Source: Flavobacteriaceae bacterium (GTDB taxonomy: Bacteria > Bacteroidota > Bacteroidia > Flavobacteriales > Flavobacteriaceae). Taken from it: a DNA stretch of 39,960 nucleotides. This document shows, piece by piece, positions 1-8,389 of the stretch. A program made the translations under genes and the position numbers. The notes under the pieces are model-generated. The model had not been told where the DNA came from, searched no databases, and was given only the letters and a program-made list of their open reading frames with translations. The stretch covers positions 1 through 39,960 of the forward strand of contig JABAZK010000163.1 of NCBI GenBank assembly GCA_018608485.1. Direction: 5' to 3'. The number at the start of each line of letters is the position of its first letter. Positions within the stretch are counted from its first letter, which is position 1.

Positions 1-272
1 ATATAATTTCTTGGTTTTTTAACAACAATACTGATTTTGATATTTTAGATGATGTACCGCAAAGGGATTATTCATCTATTTTAAATAAAGTGATACCCCT
101 AAGAGATTTTGTGTTAGAACATCAGCCAGATGTTTCAGAGTCAGAAATTTTATTTTGGAAAGAATTTGTTTTATGGTCTTTGGTAGAATTTGAAAAACTT
201 AGTAAGTTTAGGTATGCTGAGGGAACCCAATTTAAAGACCCTTACGGAAATTTTATAAGTGGATTAAAATAG
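1..272 (+). CDS. C-terminal end of a probable MoxR/magnesium-chelatase-like AAA ATPase (5' truncated)
   Basis: The frame is open from base 3 to the TAG at 270-272, giving about 89 residues of a protein whose start lies upstream of the window. An internal GTG at 90 is therefore not a real start. The end reads QFKDPYGNFISGLK, which I recall from the C-terminus of the flavobacterial 'magnesium chelatase'/sigma-54-interacting AAA ATPases. No Walker motif is present in this fragment, so the family call rests on resemblance of the tail only. The gene converges on the GLPGLI gene with four bases between them and no room for a separate terminator. Confidence that it is coding is high; confidence in the family is modest. 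Confidence 0.5.
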   Translation, partial: IISWFFNNNTDFDILDDVPQRDYSSILNKVIPLRDFVLEHQPDVSESEILFWKEFVLWSLVEFEKLSKFRYAEGTQFKDPYGNFISGLK

Positions 273-276
273 ATAA

Positions 277-1101
277 TTAACGACCCCTTCTTCTTCCCAT
301 TCTATTATTTCGCATCTCAATCATTTTTTTACGAATGTTTGAGGCATATTCTTTTTTTGTAATACTTACTCCTTTATCCGGAGCAATAATATTTATTTTC
401 TCTTTAGGATTTAAAATTAATTCTGAGCATAATAAAGTTGTGTTTCCTGCACTAACTTCTAAAATTAACCCAGGAAGGCCCCAGTATTCAGCTGGTCCTT
501 GGGCAACGGGTATTTGTGGTGTATACCATGCTTCAATAACTATCAAAGGTTCTTCCTTTTTTTCATCTTCAGAATTTTGTCTAAGATCACTCCAAGAAAA
601 ATCAAACCAACTTAATTCTGATTTTGGAATCATCGCAGCAGCTTTATAGCAAGTATAATTTCCAATTTTTTTTGTTTCGGTTCCCAAACTCCATTCAATT
701 TTTAATAAATCATCTTTCACTAAAAATCGTTTACCATAAAACTCTTGACTTTGAATTAATTTATCATTTTTAATATTTTTGTGTAAATCCCCTCTAGAAA
801 AATATCCTCCCCATGAATCTGTAGCTCCTGAGATTGCATCAATTTTGTCTTCTTCTAAAAAAATAGATTCTTGCATATTGAAACTCAATATATATTTTTT
901 TTCCAATCTGTTTTTGAGACGATTCTGTATTTGTTTTTTTTGTGCTTCACTCATTCTAGCACCCCAATTTCCTAATTCCATTTTTGATTTAGAGAAATAA
1001 TAAGCCTTGCCTTGAAACTTTTGAGGAAATGTTTGTGAAGTAAATAAAACTAATGATAAAAGAATGATTTTTTTTAAAAAAGATAGTTTCATTGTTTTCA
1101 A
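277..1101 (-). CDS. GLPGLI family exported protein
   Basis: A 274-residue protein of the Bacteroidota-specific GLPGLI family, whose function is not established. The N-terminus is a signal peptide: basic MKTMKLSFLKK, then a hydrophobic stretch, with probable cleavage after the SQTFPQ region. The family signature GLPGLI is at residues 208-213, preceded by AWYTPQIPVAQGP, which fits the usual 'W(Y/F)T..IP...GP..Y.GLPGLI' arrangement. The C-terminus is very basic (RRRGR), as is common in the family and possibly involved in envelope or nucleic-acid contacts, though that is inference. It appears monocistronic: a TAGATTTG box lies about 20 bases upstream of the ATG. A second ATG at 1092 is a possible alternative start. 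Confidence 0.9.
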   Translation of the reverse strand: MKTMKLSFLKKIILLSLVLFTSQTFPQKFQGKAYYFSKSKMELGNWGARMSEAQKKQIQNRLKNRLEKKYILSFNMQESIFLEEDKIDAISGATDSWGGYFSRGDLHKNIKNDKLIQSQEFYGKRFLVKDDLLKIEWSLGTETKKIGNYTCYKAAAMIPKSELSWFDFSWSDLRQNSEDEKKEEPLIVIEAWYTPQIPVAQGPAEYWGLPGLILEVSAGNTTLLCSELILNPKEKINIIAPDKGVSITKKEYASNIRKKMIEMRNNRMGRRRGR

Positions 1102-1120
1102 TTTAGTATGGTTAGTTAAT

Positions 1121-1128
1121 CAAATCTA
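1121..1128 (-). promoter_or_regulatory. Candidate -7 box for the GLPGLI gene
   Basis: On the minus strand this reads TAGATTTG, a perfect match to the Bacteroidota -7 consensus TAnnTTTG, with the expected start of transcription near 1115 and the ATG at 1101. No clear TTG -33 element sits at the preferred distance of about 19 bases, so this is only a candidate. Confidence 0.4.
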
Positions 1129-1359
1129 ATAAAAGATTAAACACACTTTTTCTTTTTAGGAAAACATTAACAACGGAATGAACTAGAAATTAATTTTGTA
1201 AGAAACTAATTTTCAATTATGTATACTTATTTTTGATATAAGAAAGAGATATCCTATTTTACTGAGAAAGCTTTGTAGTCTGGGTTGCATGAACAAAATT
1301 TTAGAAAAATGAGCATTATTTTGATATATATACTATTAATACCTTTTTTAAAAATTATA

Positions 1360-2133
1360 TCATTTATTCTTTAACAAAATAGTTCCAAAAATATCAGCAT
1401 CTATCCAACCTTGATTTTTATTATCACCTTTTACGAAGACAGAACCAATAAAGTTTTCTCTAAATTTACTTCGATCATTGTCACAATAAGCAATCGCAAA
1501 TCCAATTTTTTTCTTTGATTTTAATCTTAATGCTGTTTGATCTCCATCAAATGAGTATGTGTTTGGATAAAGTGAAATTTTGAACTCCCAAACATATGTA
1601 TCCTTTTTTGTCATGGTTTTTTTTGATACAATGTGATTATTAAAAAGCCTGGGAGAATTTATTGAGTCTAAATCTACTACATCTCCGTTAAGGCCTATAT
1701 GGTAGGCAAAAGCATTATGATTAAATTGGTGATTTCCTCCACTATTATCTTCATCTATGAAAATTTCAACACAGTCATCATCCCACCATCTTTCGAGGGG
1801 ATTTTTTATTTTATCCATTAAAATATCATCTTTAATTTCTGCCAATACATACAATGCGTCATCAGACCAAGAAAGTTTATAGCGACCAGAAAAATCTGAC
1901 GAATCTATTGGTTTACCTAACCATAAATAGTTTATAGGAAGCCATGAAGAGTTTTTCCAAGTTTTTTCATCACCAATACCATCTATAGCAATTGAATCTA
2001 TATTTTTTAAAACCGTGTGTAATTGATGATTTATTTTTTGATTTTTAAATAGCGGGTTTTTTTGAATGTTGTTTTTACAGTTAATAAAAAAAGAAAAAAA
2101 AGTAAATAGTAGGACGGTTTTATATAATTTCAT
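1360..2133 (-). CDS. CBM9-like (DOMON-type) sugar-binding lipoprotein
   Basis: A 257-residue lipoprotein. The signal peptide ends in a lipobox-like FINC with the acylated cysteine at residue 19; the residues after it (KNNIQK) lack an obvious acidic surface-export signal. The body matches the family 9 carbohydrate-binding domain: the IDGIGDEKTW start (around 50-59), the WSDDALYVLAEIKD strand (around 89-102) and the WWDDDCVEIFIDEDN block (116-130). CBM9-like domains occur in glycan-binding and cytochrome-like sensor proteins; no catalytic domain is attached here. It directly follows the M28 peptidase gene (two bases between stop and start), so the two are almost certainly cotranscribed. That suggests a joint role in handling extracellular peptides or glycans, but the substrate is unknown. 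Confidence 0.8.
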   Translation of the reverse strand: MKLYKTVLLFTFFSFFINCKNNIQKNPLFKNQKINHQLHTVLKNIDSIAIDGIGDEKTWKNSSWLPINYLWLGKPIDSSDFSGRYKLSWSDDALYVLAEIKDDILMDKIKNPLERWWDDDCVEIFIDEDNSGGNHQFNHNAFAYHIGLNGDVVDLDSINSPRLFNNHIVSKKTMTKKDTYVWEFKISLYPNTYSFDGDQTALRLKSKKKIGFAIAYCDNDRSKFRENFIGSVFVKGDNKNQGWIDADIFGTILLKNK

Positions 2134-2135
2134 AG

Positions 2136-3467
2136 TTATTTTTTTATAATTCCAGTAGGAAAAGATACCATACTTTCATGTCCATTTTCTCCAATAGCTG
2201 CAATTCCAAAAAAATAATTATCAACAACTATTCCATCTAAAGTAAATTCTGATATATTTTCAACATATTTAAAATGATCCCAAGTGGGTGATGTAGTATC
2301 TCTCCAATAAATTTTATATCCTTTAGCCCCTTTAACTTTATCCCATGAAAATTTGACAGCTGGTTCTACAATACCACCAATTTTAACATTTTTTGGTGCT
2401 TGCGGAGCCCACGCTATACTAGCTAAATTAATAGCATTAACAGCAGTTAGTTTACGAGCATACTCAAAATTTACAAATTTTAATTTGTCTCCATATTCAA
2501 TATTATTTTCTTTTCTAATATCTTGATGTTGTTGTGTGTAATTTTCATGCATTTCCATTATTCTAATCCCTGCAAAACCTAAATCGTTAAAAGGCCTATG
2601 ATGGCCACCTCTCCCAAAACGATCAAGTCTGTATATCATTTTAGGATTCATCTCAGGCATGTAGGTTTTGGTAGTTTTGTATACGAAACGTGCTAGTTGT
2701 CTAGAAATACCATCCACTTCTCCTCCATAAAAACGTCTAGATTTGCGTTGTTTTTCTGTTTCTGTTATAGGTGTTGGTTCAGAAAATATTCTAAAAGATC
2801 TGTTATCTATGACACCATCAACTCCTTTAATATTTCCAATCATGTCATTATTCATAATTCCGATAATTTCCCAATCATTTTCTTTAGCATATGCTGCCAA
2901 ACCTTTACCTCCAAATAACCCTTGTTCTTCACCAGATAAGCCTACATAAATGATGCTATTTTCAAAACTATAATTAGATAATACTCTTGCTGCTTCTATA
3001 GTACCAGCCATGCCAGAAGCATTATCATTTGCTCCTGGTGAATCTGAGGTGTAATCGTTAGAGTTAGATACCCTTGAGTCTATATCACCGCTCATAATAA
3101 TGTATCTATTGGGGTATTTTGTTCCTTTTTGAATTGCAACTACATTCACAATCATTACATCATAAACAATTCTTTGATTATTTTTTTTAACCCAATTTTT
3201 TTGATAAAAAACATCTAAACAATTATTACACACTTGCGATATTTTATCAAATTCAGATTTAATCCATCTTCTTGCTGCTCCAATTCCTCTGGAATTTGAA
3301 ATAGTATCACTTAAAGTGTGTCTTGTGCCAAAATTAGCTAATCGAGTAATATCTTTTTGGATTCTTTTTGTACTGATATTATCAATAATATCATACATTC
3401 TAGTGTCTGTTTGAGAATGACAAATAACGCTAAGTAGAAGTATTGTTAGAAAAATAATTTTTTTCAT
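2136..3467 (-). CDS. Exported M28-family zinc peptidase with C-terminal Fn3 domain
   Basis: A 443-residue secreted peptidase. A type I signal peptide occupies about residues 1-18. The M28 domain shows four expected metal or catalytic positions: Asp148 in GANDNASG, Glu180/Glu181 in SGEEQGLFGG, Asp208 in NNDMIGN and His290 in GGHHRPFND. The first metal ligand, normally His in a GHxDS motif, is Asp128 in SGDIDSR. Asp can also bind zinc, and I recall similar GDIDSR sequences in other M28 proteins of flavobacteria and xanthomonads, so this is probably an active subfamily rather than a dead enzyme. After about residue 350 (APQAPKNVKIGG) there is a single fibronectin type III domain with WDKVKGAKGYKIYWR. 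It is first in a two-gene unit with the CBM9-like lipoprotein. Confidence 0.88.
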   Translation of the reverse strand: MKKIIFLTILLLSVICHSQTDTRMYDIIDNISTKRIQKDITRLANFGTRHTLSDTISNSRGIGAARRWIKSEFDKISQVCNNCLDVFYQKNWVKKNNQRIVYDVMIVNVVAIQKGTKYPNRYIIMSGDIDSRVSNSNDYTSDSPGANDNASGMAGTIEAARVLSNYSFENSIIYVGLSGEEQGLFGGKGLAAYAKENDWEIIGIMNNDMIGNIKGVDGVIDNRSFRIFSEPTPITETEKQRKSRRFYGGEVDGISRQLARFVYKTTKTYMPEMNPKMIYRLDRFGRGGHHRPFNDLGFAGIRIMEMHENYTQQHQDIRKENNIEYGDKLKFVNFEYARKLTAVNAINLASIAWAPQAPKNVKIGGIVEPAVKFSWDKVKGAKGYKIYWRDTTSPTWDHFKYVENISEFTLDGIVVDNYFFGIAAIGENGHESMVSFPTGIIKK

Positions 3468-3541
3468 GCTTAATTATTTGATTTTTTTTAAAGATACAAT
3501 TTTGATGAGAATTAAAATCAATGGTTTTTAATCACTAAAAT

Positions 3542-4396
3542 TTATTCTCCAACTATTGCAATTTTTTTTCCGTCTGGACTTACAGAAATTCTTGAAATGT
3601 TTTTTAGGTTAAGTTGCTCTTTATTTACATTTTTATACCAAACAGTTTTTTTTGAGATGGTAAGTTGTACTATTTGATTTTTTTTAGCGAGTAAAACAAT
3701 CTCTTTTGTTAGCCAACATATATCCTCATAATTTCCGTCTAATAAAGTAATTGTATCGATGCTTAACGTTGAAGTATTAACCGCTAAAATTTCCCAATTT
3801 ATTTTTTTTTTACTTATAAAACTAATCAAGTTTGTATTAGGAATTTTGTGAAGAGAGCGACCAATATTTTTTTCAAGAATATTATTTGAGTTATTATTTA
3901 AGTCACTTTTGACTAATTCTAGTGCATTTTCTCCTATCACAGCAGAAAACAATACATGATCATTGTACCACAAAGGGTAGGCTACTTTTAAATTTGGAAT
4001 AATTTCTTCAGATACCCCTGAATTAATATTGTATTTGTATAATCTTTGTAGGCCAGAATTATCTAAACGAACCGCTGAAATGTCTTTTGAGTTTGGTATT
4101 CGTTGAGGTGAGTATTCACCACCATTTTTGGTATAATTAATAAATTTTTTTTCACCTGTATCTATAGTGTATTTTACAATGTCTGTTTGACCATCTCTTG
4201 AGGAGGCAAACAGGAGTGTATTATTGTCATAAAAATGGGGTTGATTGTCATAGCCTTCATTATTAGATATATTTAATTTATTATTTAATTCATAACCATC
4301 CGTGGTTTTTGTAATATCAAACAAATAAACTTCTGTGTTATTTTGTGAAATAATCGAAGAAACAATAAAAAAGAAAATGAGTGATACTTTATTCAT
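3542..4396 (-). CDS. Exported WD40-like (PD40/TolB-type) beta-propeller protein
   Basis: About 284 residues counted from the ATG at 4396; an in-frame extension to 4480 runs through the GNAT gene and would hide the signal peptide, so I reject it. The chosen start gives MNKVSLIFFFIVSSIISQ, a clean signal peptide, and overlaps the end of the GNAT gene by eight bases. The mature part has repeated PD40-like blades: DNQPHFYDNNTLLFASSRDG, GEYSPQRIPNSKDISAVR, and ISRISVSPDGKKIAIVGE at the very end. Proteins of this type are often adaptors or scaffold-like propellers in the periplasm. There is no attached peptidase or OmpA domain. It is probably cotranscribed with the upstream acetyltransferase. Confidence 0.8.
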   Translation of the reverse strand: MNKVSLIFFFIVSSIISQNNTEVYLFDITKTTDGYELNNKLNISNNEGYDNQPHFYDNNTLLFASSRDGQTDIVKYTIDTGEKKFINYTKNGGEYSPQRIPNSKDISAVRLDNSGLQRLYKYNINSGVSEEIIPNLKVAYPLWYNDHVLFSAVIGENALELVKSDLNNNSNNILEKNIGRSLHKIPNTNLISFISKKKINWEILAVNTSTLSIDTITLLDGNYEDICWLTKEIVLLAKKNQIVQLTISKKTVWYKNVNKEQLNLKNISRISVSPDGKKIAIVGE

Positions 4397-4922
4397 TCGA
4401 ATACGTTTCATGATCCAAATACATAATATAATTAGGATTTGAATGGGTTTCTGATACTCTAAAATTAGCTTCTCCAACAATCATAAATCCCATTTTTTTA
4501 TAAAATTTAATTGCTCTATAGTTTTCAATCCAAACTTCAATCCAAATTCCTTGTTGGTTATTTTTTTTGGTAAGTTCAGAATTAAAATTCATGAGTTGAG
4601 TTCCCAAATGTAATCCATAAAATTCTTCTAATAAGTACAAGCGCTCCATTTTGGTAATAGTATTTTCTGTGATGTGTATAGAAGGAGTATTAAATATTAT
4701 TTTAGAAAAACCAGCAATTTTATTATGGTGATATATCAAGTAATATTTAAAAGCAGGATTCGCTATTTCTTTTTTGAAATTATGAACGCTAAAATTAGCC
4801 TCTATATAAGTTTTAATATCCTTTTCTGGAGAACTGTGTCCGTGAGCAGGTAAAAAAGCTTCTACACTTAAAGAAGCTAATAAGTTTACATCATTGATAG
4901 TTGCTTTCTTAATACTCGTCAT
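4389..4922 (-). CDS. GNAT family N-acetyltransferase
   Basis: About 177 residues from the ATG at 4922 (MTSIKKATINDVNLL), the usual beginning of a GNAT fold. A second ATG five codons upstream (4937) would lie almost on the predicted transcription start, so I prefer the inner one. The acetyl-CoA-binding motif A is seen as MERLYLLEEFYGLHLGTQLM (about 92-111), a slightly divergent R/QxxGxG/A region, followed by the NYRAIKFYKKMGF motif B (NxxAixfYkk.GF). The substrate cannot be deduced. The stop overlaps the start of the beta-propeller gene, which suggests translational coupling. Confidence 0.85.
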   Translation of the reverse strand: MTSIKKATINDVNLLASLSVEAFLPAHGHSSPEKDIKTYIEANFSVHNFKKEIANPAFKYYLIYHHNKIAGFSKIIFNTPSIHITENTITKMERLYLLEEFYGLHLGTQLMNFNSELTKKNNQQGIWIEVWIENYRAIKFYKKMGFMIVGEANFRVSETHSNPNYIMYLDHETYSNE

Positions 4923-4945
4923 TTGGTTTCGTATCATAAATCACT

Positions 4946-4953
4946 CAAAAATA
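4946..4953 (-). promoter_or_regulatory. Candidate -7 box for the GNAT/beta-propeller unit
   Basis: Minus-strand TATTTTTG, a perfect TAnnTTTG. Transcription would start near 4940, leaving about 18 bases before the ATG at 4922. It lies directly downstream of the htpG terminator, which fits an independent transcription unit. Confidence 0.4.
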
Positions 4954-4974
4954 AAATTAAATACGAGACTTTCA

Positions 4975-5007
4975 TAAAAAAACCTCTTTGAAAAAATCAA
5001 AGAGGTT
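4975..5007 (-). terminator. Rho-independent terminator of htpG
   Basis: A perfect 11-bp stem (AACCTCTTTGA at 4981-4991, TCAAAGAGGTT at 4997-5007) encloses a five-base loop. Read on the minus strand, it is followed by a run of seven T. It lies 25 bases past the htpG stop and has the classical intrinsic terminator shape. Confidence 0.9.
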
Positions 5008-5031
5008 CTACTTAATTAAAAAGTAATAACT

Positions 5032-6936
5032 TTATTTTATCAGTTCGTAACTACGTTTGATAAAGTTTGTAAGATCTTCACCATGAAGTAAATTTTGAGA
5101 TAATTTCGCTAAATCAAAAGATTGAGAAATCAAACGATCTCTTTTCTTAGATGTTTTAGTTCGTAAAATTTCACCTATAAGTTCATGATTGGTATTTACC
5201 ACTAAATTGTACATTTCTGGTAAATTACCCATTCCCATCATTCCACCACCACCAGAGGCACTCATTTCTTTCATTCTTCTCATAAATTCAGGTACGGTAA
5301 TTATAAAAGGAGAAGCATTAGAGTCCATGGCCTCTAATTGAACAGTATATGTTTGTTTTGGAACAACATTTTCAATCATAGGCTTTAAAGATTCTTTCTC
5401 TTCATCTGATAATTTAGAGATAACAGTATCCTCTTTTTTGATTAGATTATCTATATGATCTGCATCTACTCTAGTAAACTTAACTTTTTCATTAGAAGTC
5501 TCAAGTTTTTGCATCAAGTGAGAGATAATAGGTGAGTCTAGCAATAAAACTTCGTATCCTTTCTCTTTAGCTGAGTGAATGTAACTATGTTGAGCATCTT
5601 TATTAGCCGCATACAGTATAATGTGATTTCCATCTTTATCAGTTTGAGCATCTTTTGTTTTTTCGATAAATTCATTGAAAGTGTAAAATGCGTTATCAAC
5701 AGTTGGGTATAAAGCAAATTTTTGAGCTTTATCAAAAAACTTATCCTCGGATAACATACCGTATTCAATAATAACCTTTATGTCATTCCACTTAGATTCA
5801 AAATCTTCACGATTATTCTTAAAAAGAGAAGCCAATTTATCACCTACTTTTTTTGTGATATAACCAGAAATCTTTTTAACAGCACCATCTGCTTGCAAGT
5901 AAGAACGAGATACATTCAAAGGAATATCTGGGGAATCTATAACACCTTTTAACATTTGTAAAAAGTCAGGAACAATTCCCTCTACATTATCAGTTACAAA
6001 AACTTGATTTTGGTATAACTGAATTTTATCCTTTTGCATATCCATACTTGGACTTAACTTAGGAAAGAATAAAATTCCAGTTAGATTAAAGGGATAATCT
6101 ACATTAAGATGAATATGAAACAATGATTCTTCAAATTGCATTGGATATAATTCCCTGTAGAAGTTTGTGTAATCTTCAGCTTCGAGATCTGCTGGTTTTT
6201 TTGTCCAAGCAGGGTCTGTATTGTTAATTATTTTATCTACCGTAATTTGTTTGTGAGGTTCAGTAGTTTCTTTACCATCTTTATCCTTAGTTGTCTTTGG
6301 AGTAAATTCTGGATCATTAATTTTTTCAGTTCCAAATTTAATTGGCACTTGGTTAAATCTGTTGTATTTATTTAATAATTCAGAAATTTTTGACTCCTCT
6401 AAGAATTCTTTAGAATCTTCAGCTATGTGTAAAATAATTTCTGTTCCTCTGTCAGCTTTTTCATGTTCCACCAAAGTATATTCTGGAGAACCATCACAAG
6501 TCCAATGAGCAGCAGATTCATCTTTAAAAGATTTTGTGATAATTTCAACTTTATCAGCCACCATAAAAGCGGAATAGAAACCAAGACCAAAATGACCAAT
6601 TATACCAGCTTCGTTATCTTTATACTTATCTAAAAACTCCTCAGCTCCAGAGAATGCGATTTGATTGATGTATTTCTCTACTTCATCGGCAGTCATCCCT
6701 AAACCCTTATCTTTAATGGTAAGTGTATTGGCTTTTTTATCTAGAATGATTTCAATTTTAGCGTCTCCTAACTCAGTTTTAGCCTCACCTATAGAAATGA
6801 GATGTTTCAATTTAGAGGTAGCATCTGTTCCGTTCGATATTAGTTCACGTAAAAATATTTCGTGATCAGAATACAAGAATTTTTTGATTAATGGAAAAAT
6901 ATTTTCTACTGATACATTAATATTCCCTTTGCTCAT
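5032..6936 (-). CDS. htpG: Molecular chaperone HtpG (bacterial Hsp90)
   Basis: A 634-residue cytosolic ATP-dependent chaperone of usual length for Bacteroidota HtpG. The GHKL ATPase domain shows Glu31 and Asn35 in EIFLRELISNGTDA, DKGLGM at 76-81 and the glycine-rich lid hinge GHFGLGFYSAF at 114-124. The middle domain carries the SRSYLQADGAVKKI region containing the conserved catalytic-loop arginine. The C-terminal dimerisation domain ends at YELIK with no MEEVD tail, as expected for a bacterial protein. A glycine/methionine-rich insert (SGGGGMMGMGN) lies between the middle and C-terminal parts. The gene is alone, with its own terminator downstream and a good promoter upstream. Two TGTCA repeats near that promoter may serve stress control. 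Confidence 0.98.
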   Translation of the reverse strand: MSKGNINVSVENIFPLIKKFLYSDHEIFLRELISNGTDATSKLKHLISIGEAKTELGDAKIEIILDKKANTLTIKDKGLGMTADEVEKYINQIAFSGAEEFLDKYKDNEAGIIGHFGLGFYSAFMVADKVEIITKSFKDESAAHWTCDGSPEYTLVEHEKADRGTEIILHIAEDSKEFLEESKISELLNKYNRFNQVPIKFGTEKINDPEFTPKTTKDKDGKETTEPHKQITVDKIINNTDPAWTKKPADLEAEDYTNFYRELYPMQFEESLFHIHLNVDYPFNLTGILFFPKLSPSMDMQKDKIQLYQNQVFVTDNVEGIVPDFLQMLKGVIDSPDIPLNVSRSYLQADGAVKKISGYITKKVGDKLASLFKNNREDFESKWNDIKVIIEYGMLSEDKFFDKAQKFALYPTVDNAFYTFNEFIEKTKDAQTDKDGNHIILYAANKDAQHSYIHSAKEKGYEVLLLDSPIISHLMQKLETSNEKVKFTRVDADHIDNLIKKEDTVISKLSDEEKESLKPMIENVVPKQTYTVQLEAMDSNASPFIITVPEFMRRMKEMSASGGGGMMGMGNLPEMYNLVVNTNHELIGEILRTKTSKKRDRLISQSFDLAKLSQNLLHGEDLTNFIKRSYELIK

Positions 6937-6987
6937 AATTTTTATAATTTAATAAATGATTTATATTTTAATTGTCAAAAAAAATAC

Positions 6988-7014
6988 CAAAGATAATTAT
7001 GTGACAAGATGACA
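6988..7014 (-). promoter_or_regulatory. htpG promoter with TGTCA direct repeat
   Basis: On the minus strand, TATCTTTG (6995 down to 6988) is a perfect -7 box. Six bases upstream of it are two direct copies of TGTCA separated by three bases (7014-7010 and 7006-7002). The repeat falls between the usual -33 and -7 positions, so it could be a repressor site or part of an alternative promoter. There is no CIRCE-like long inverted repeat. Confidence 0.45.
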
Positions 7015-7097
7015 TAAAATCATCTAATAAAGGTCATTTTCTATAGATAGCTATTTTTGTTATCTTTATATATAACTTCAAAACAATAAACTACTGT

Positions 7098-8105
7098 ATG
7101 TATAATTCAAAAATTACTGGGTTAGGTTATTTTGTGCCCGAAAATGTGGTAACAAATGATGACCTAAAAGAATGGATGGAAACAAGTGATGAATGGATTC
7201 AGGAAAGAACAGGAATTAAAGAAAGAAGATGGATAGATCCAACAACAGGAGAAACTACTTCAACTATGGCTGTAAAAGCCGCTAAAATTGCCATCAAGAG
7301 AGCTAATTTAACAAAAGATGATATAGATTTTATCGTTTTTGCTACGTTGAGTCCAGATATGTATTTTCCAGGAGGAGGTGTTAGAGTTCAAGATATGTTA
7401 GATATGCCAACTATTGGAGCCTTAGATGTTAGAAACCAATGCTCAGGATTTATTTATTCATTGTCAGTTGCCGATCAGTTTATAAAAACAGGGATGTATA
7501 AAAATATTCTTGTAATTGGTGCTGAAAATCATTCTGGTGGTCTTGAACGATCAACTAGAGGTAGAAATGTAACCGTTATTTTTGGTGATGGAGCAGGTGC
7601 AGCTGTCTTGTCAAGGTGTGATGAAGAAGGAAAAGGAATTTTATCGTCTCATCTTCATTCAGAAGGAAAGCACGCCAAAGAATTGGCATTAGAGGGGCCA
7701 TCAACAGGTAGATGGGTTCCAGAAATTATTGCAGAGAATAATCCTGATGATCAATCGTATTTTCCATATATGAACGGACAATTTGTCTTTAAACACGCCG
7801 TGGTTAGATTCTCTGAAGCTATTGTAGAGGCTTTAAAAGCTAATAATTTAGAAAAAGAGGATATAAATATGCTTATTCCTCATCAGGCCAATTTGAGGAT
7901 TGCACAGTTTATCCAGAGAAAATTTCAATTAAGTGATAATCAGGTTTATAACAATATTATGAAATACGGTAATACAACAGCAGCTTCAGTGATTATTGCA
8001 CTTACGGAAGCATGGGAAAAGGGTAAAATTAATGATGGTGATTTAGTTGTATTAGCTGCTTTTGGTAGTGGATTCACTTGGGGAAGTGTTGTAATTAGAT
8101 GGTAG
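7098..8105 (+). CDS. Beta-ketoacyl-ACP synthase III family protein (FabH-like)
   Basis: A 335-residue thiolase-fold condensing enzyme. The complete Cys-His-Asn triad is visible: Cys115 in VRNQCSGFIYSL, His262 in LIPHQANLRIAQ and Asn292 in KYGNTTAAS. FabH proteins condense acyl-CoA with malonyl-ACP to start fatty-acid synthesis. The WIDPTTGETTSTMA segment and RWVPEIIAENNPDDQ insert make this protein somewhat longer than E. coli FabH. Flavobacteria usually carry a second, more typical fabH near plsX, so this copy may have a specialised starter-unit role (branched, secondary or hydroxy acyl chains); that is inference. It is divergent from htpG and not in an evident operon. Confidence 0.92.
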   Translation: MYNSKITGLGYFVPENVVTNDDLKEWMETSDEWIQERTGIKERRWIDPTTGETTSTMAVKAAKIAIKRANLTKDDIDFIVFATLSPDMYFPGGGVRVQDMLDMPTIGALDVRNQCSGFIYSLSVADQFIKTGMYKNILVIGAENHSGGLERSTRGRNVTVIFGDGAGAAVLSRCDEEGKGILSSHLHSEGKHAKELALEGPSTGRWVPEIIAENNPDDQSYFPYMNGQFVFKHAVVRFSEAIVEALKANNLEKEDINMLIPHQANLRIAQFIQRKFQLSDNQVYNNIMKYGNTTAASVIIALTEAWEKGKINDGDLVVLAAFGSGFTWGSVVIRW

Positions 8106-8189
8106 ATCTCATATTTTAAATAAAAAACAAATTGAAACTAAATTAGCTTGTACTTTGTTATTCCCAAACAATATTAATTTATTATAAGA

Positions 8190-8381
8190 ATGAAAAATAG
8201 ATTTATTAGAGTTACTATTGTTACATGTATTGTTTATGGTTTCTATGTGTTTTTTTTTACTGAAAATGTTGAAGACGTTTCTTTTAAAAACGTTAATTTA
8301 ATTCAAATTAATTCTGTAGATAGTAGTAAGATTAGTAAAATCAATGAAAAAGATACGTTAAACTTTATTCAAAAAAAGTAA
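8190..8381 (+). CDS. Small single-pass membrane peptide, unknown function
   Basis: A 63-residue peptide with a basic start (MKNRFIR), one hydrophobic segment at about residues 8-23 (VTIVTCIVYGFYVFFF), and a polar tail rich in Ser, Asn and Lys (around 24-63). It is probably an N-terminally anchored membrane peptide or a non-cleaved signal anchor. I do not recognise a family. It follows the FabH-like gene by 84 bases on the same strand and ends eight bases from the convergent rnz stop. Codon use resembles its neighbours. The chance that it is a spurious reading frame is real but small, given the clear hydrophobic profile and a start in a normal context. Confidence 0.6.
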   Translation: MKNRFIRVTIVTCIVYGFYVFFFTENVEDVSFKNVNLIQINSVDSSKISKINEKDTLNFIQKK

Positions 8382-8389
8382 CTATTTTA

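Noticed and set aside
1102-1359. 258-base gap between GLPGLI and CBM9 genes as a site for an RNA gene
   Set aside because: No tRNA-like cloverleaf, strong hairpin or GC-rich segment; only the candidate promoter was found.
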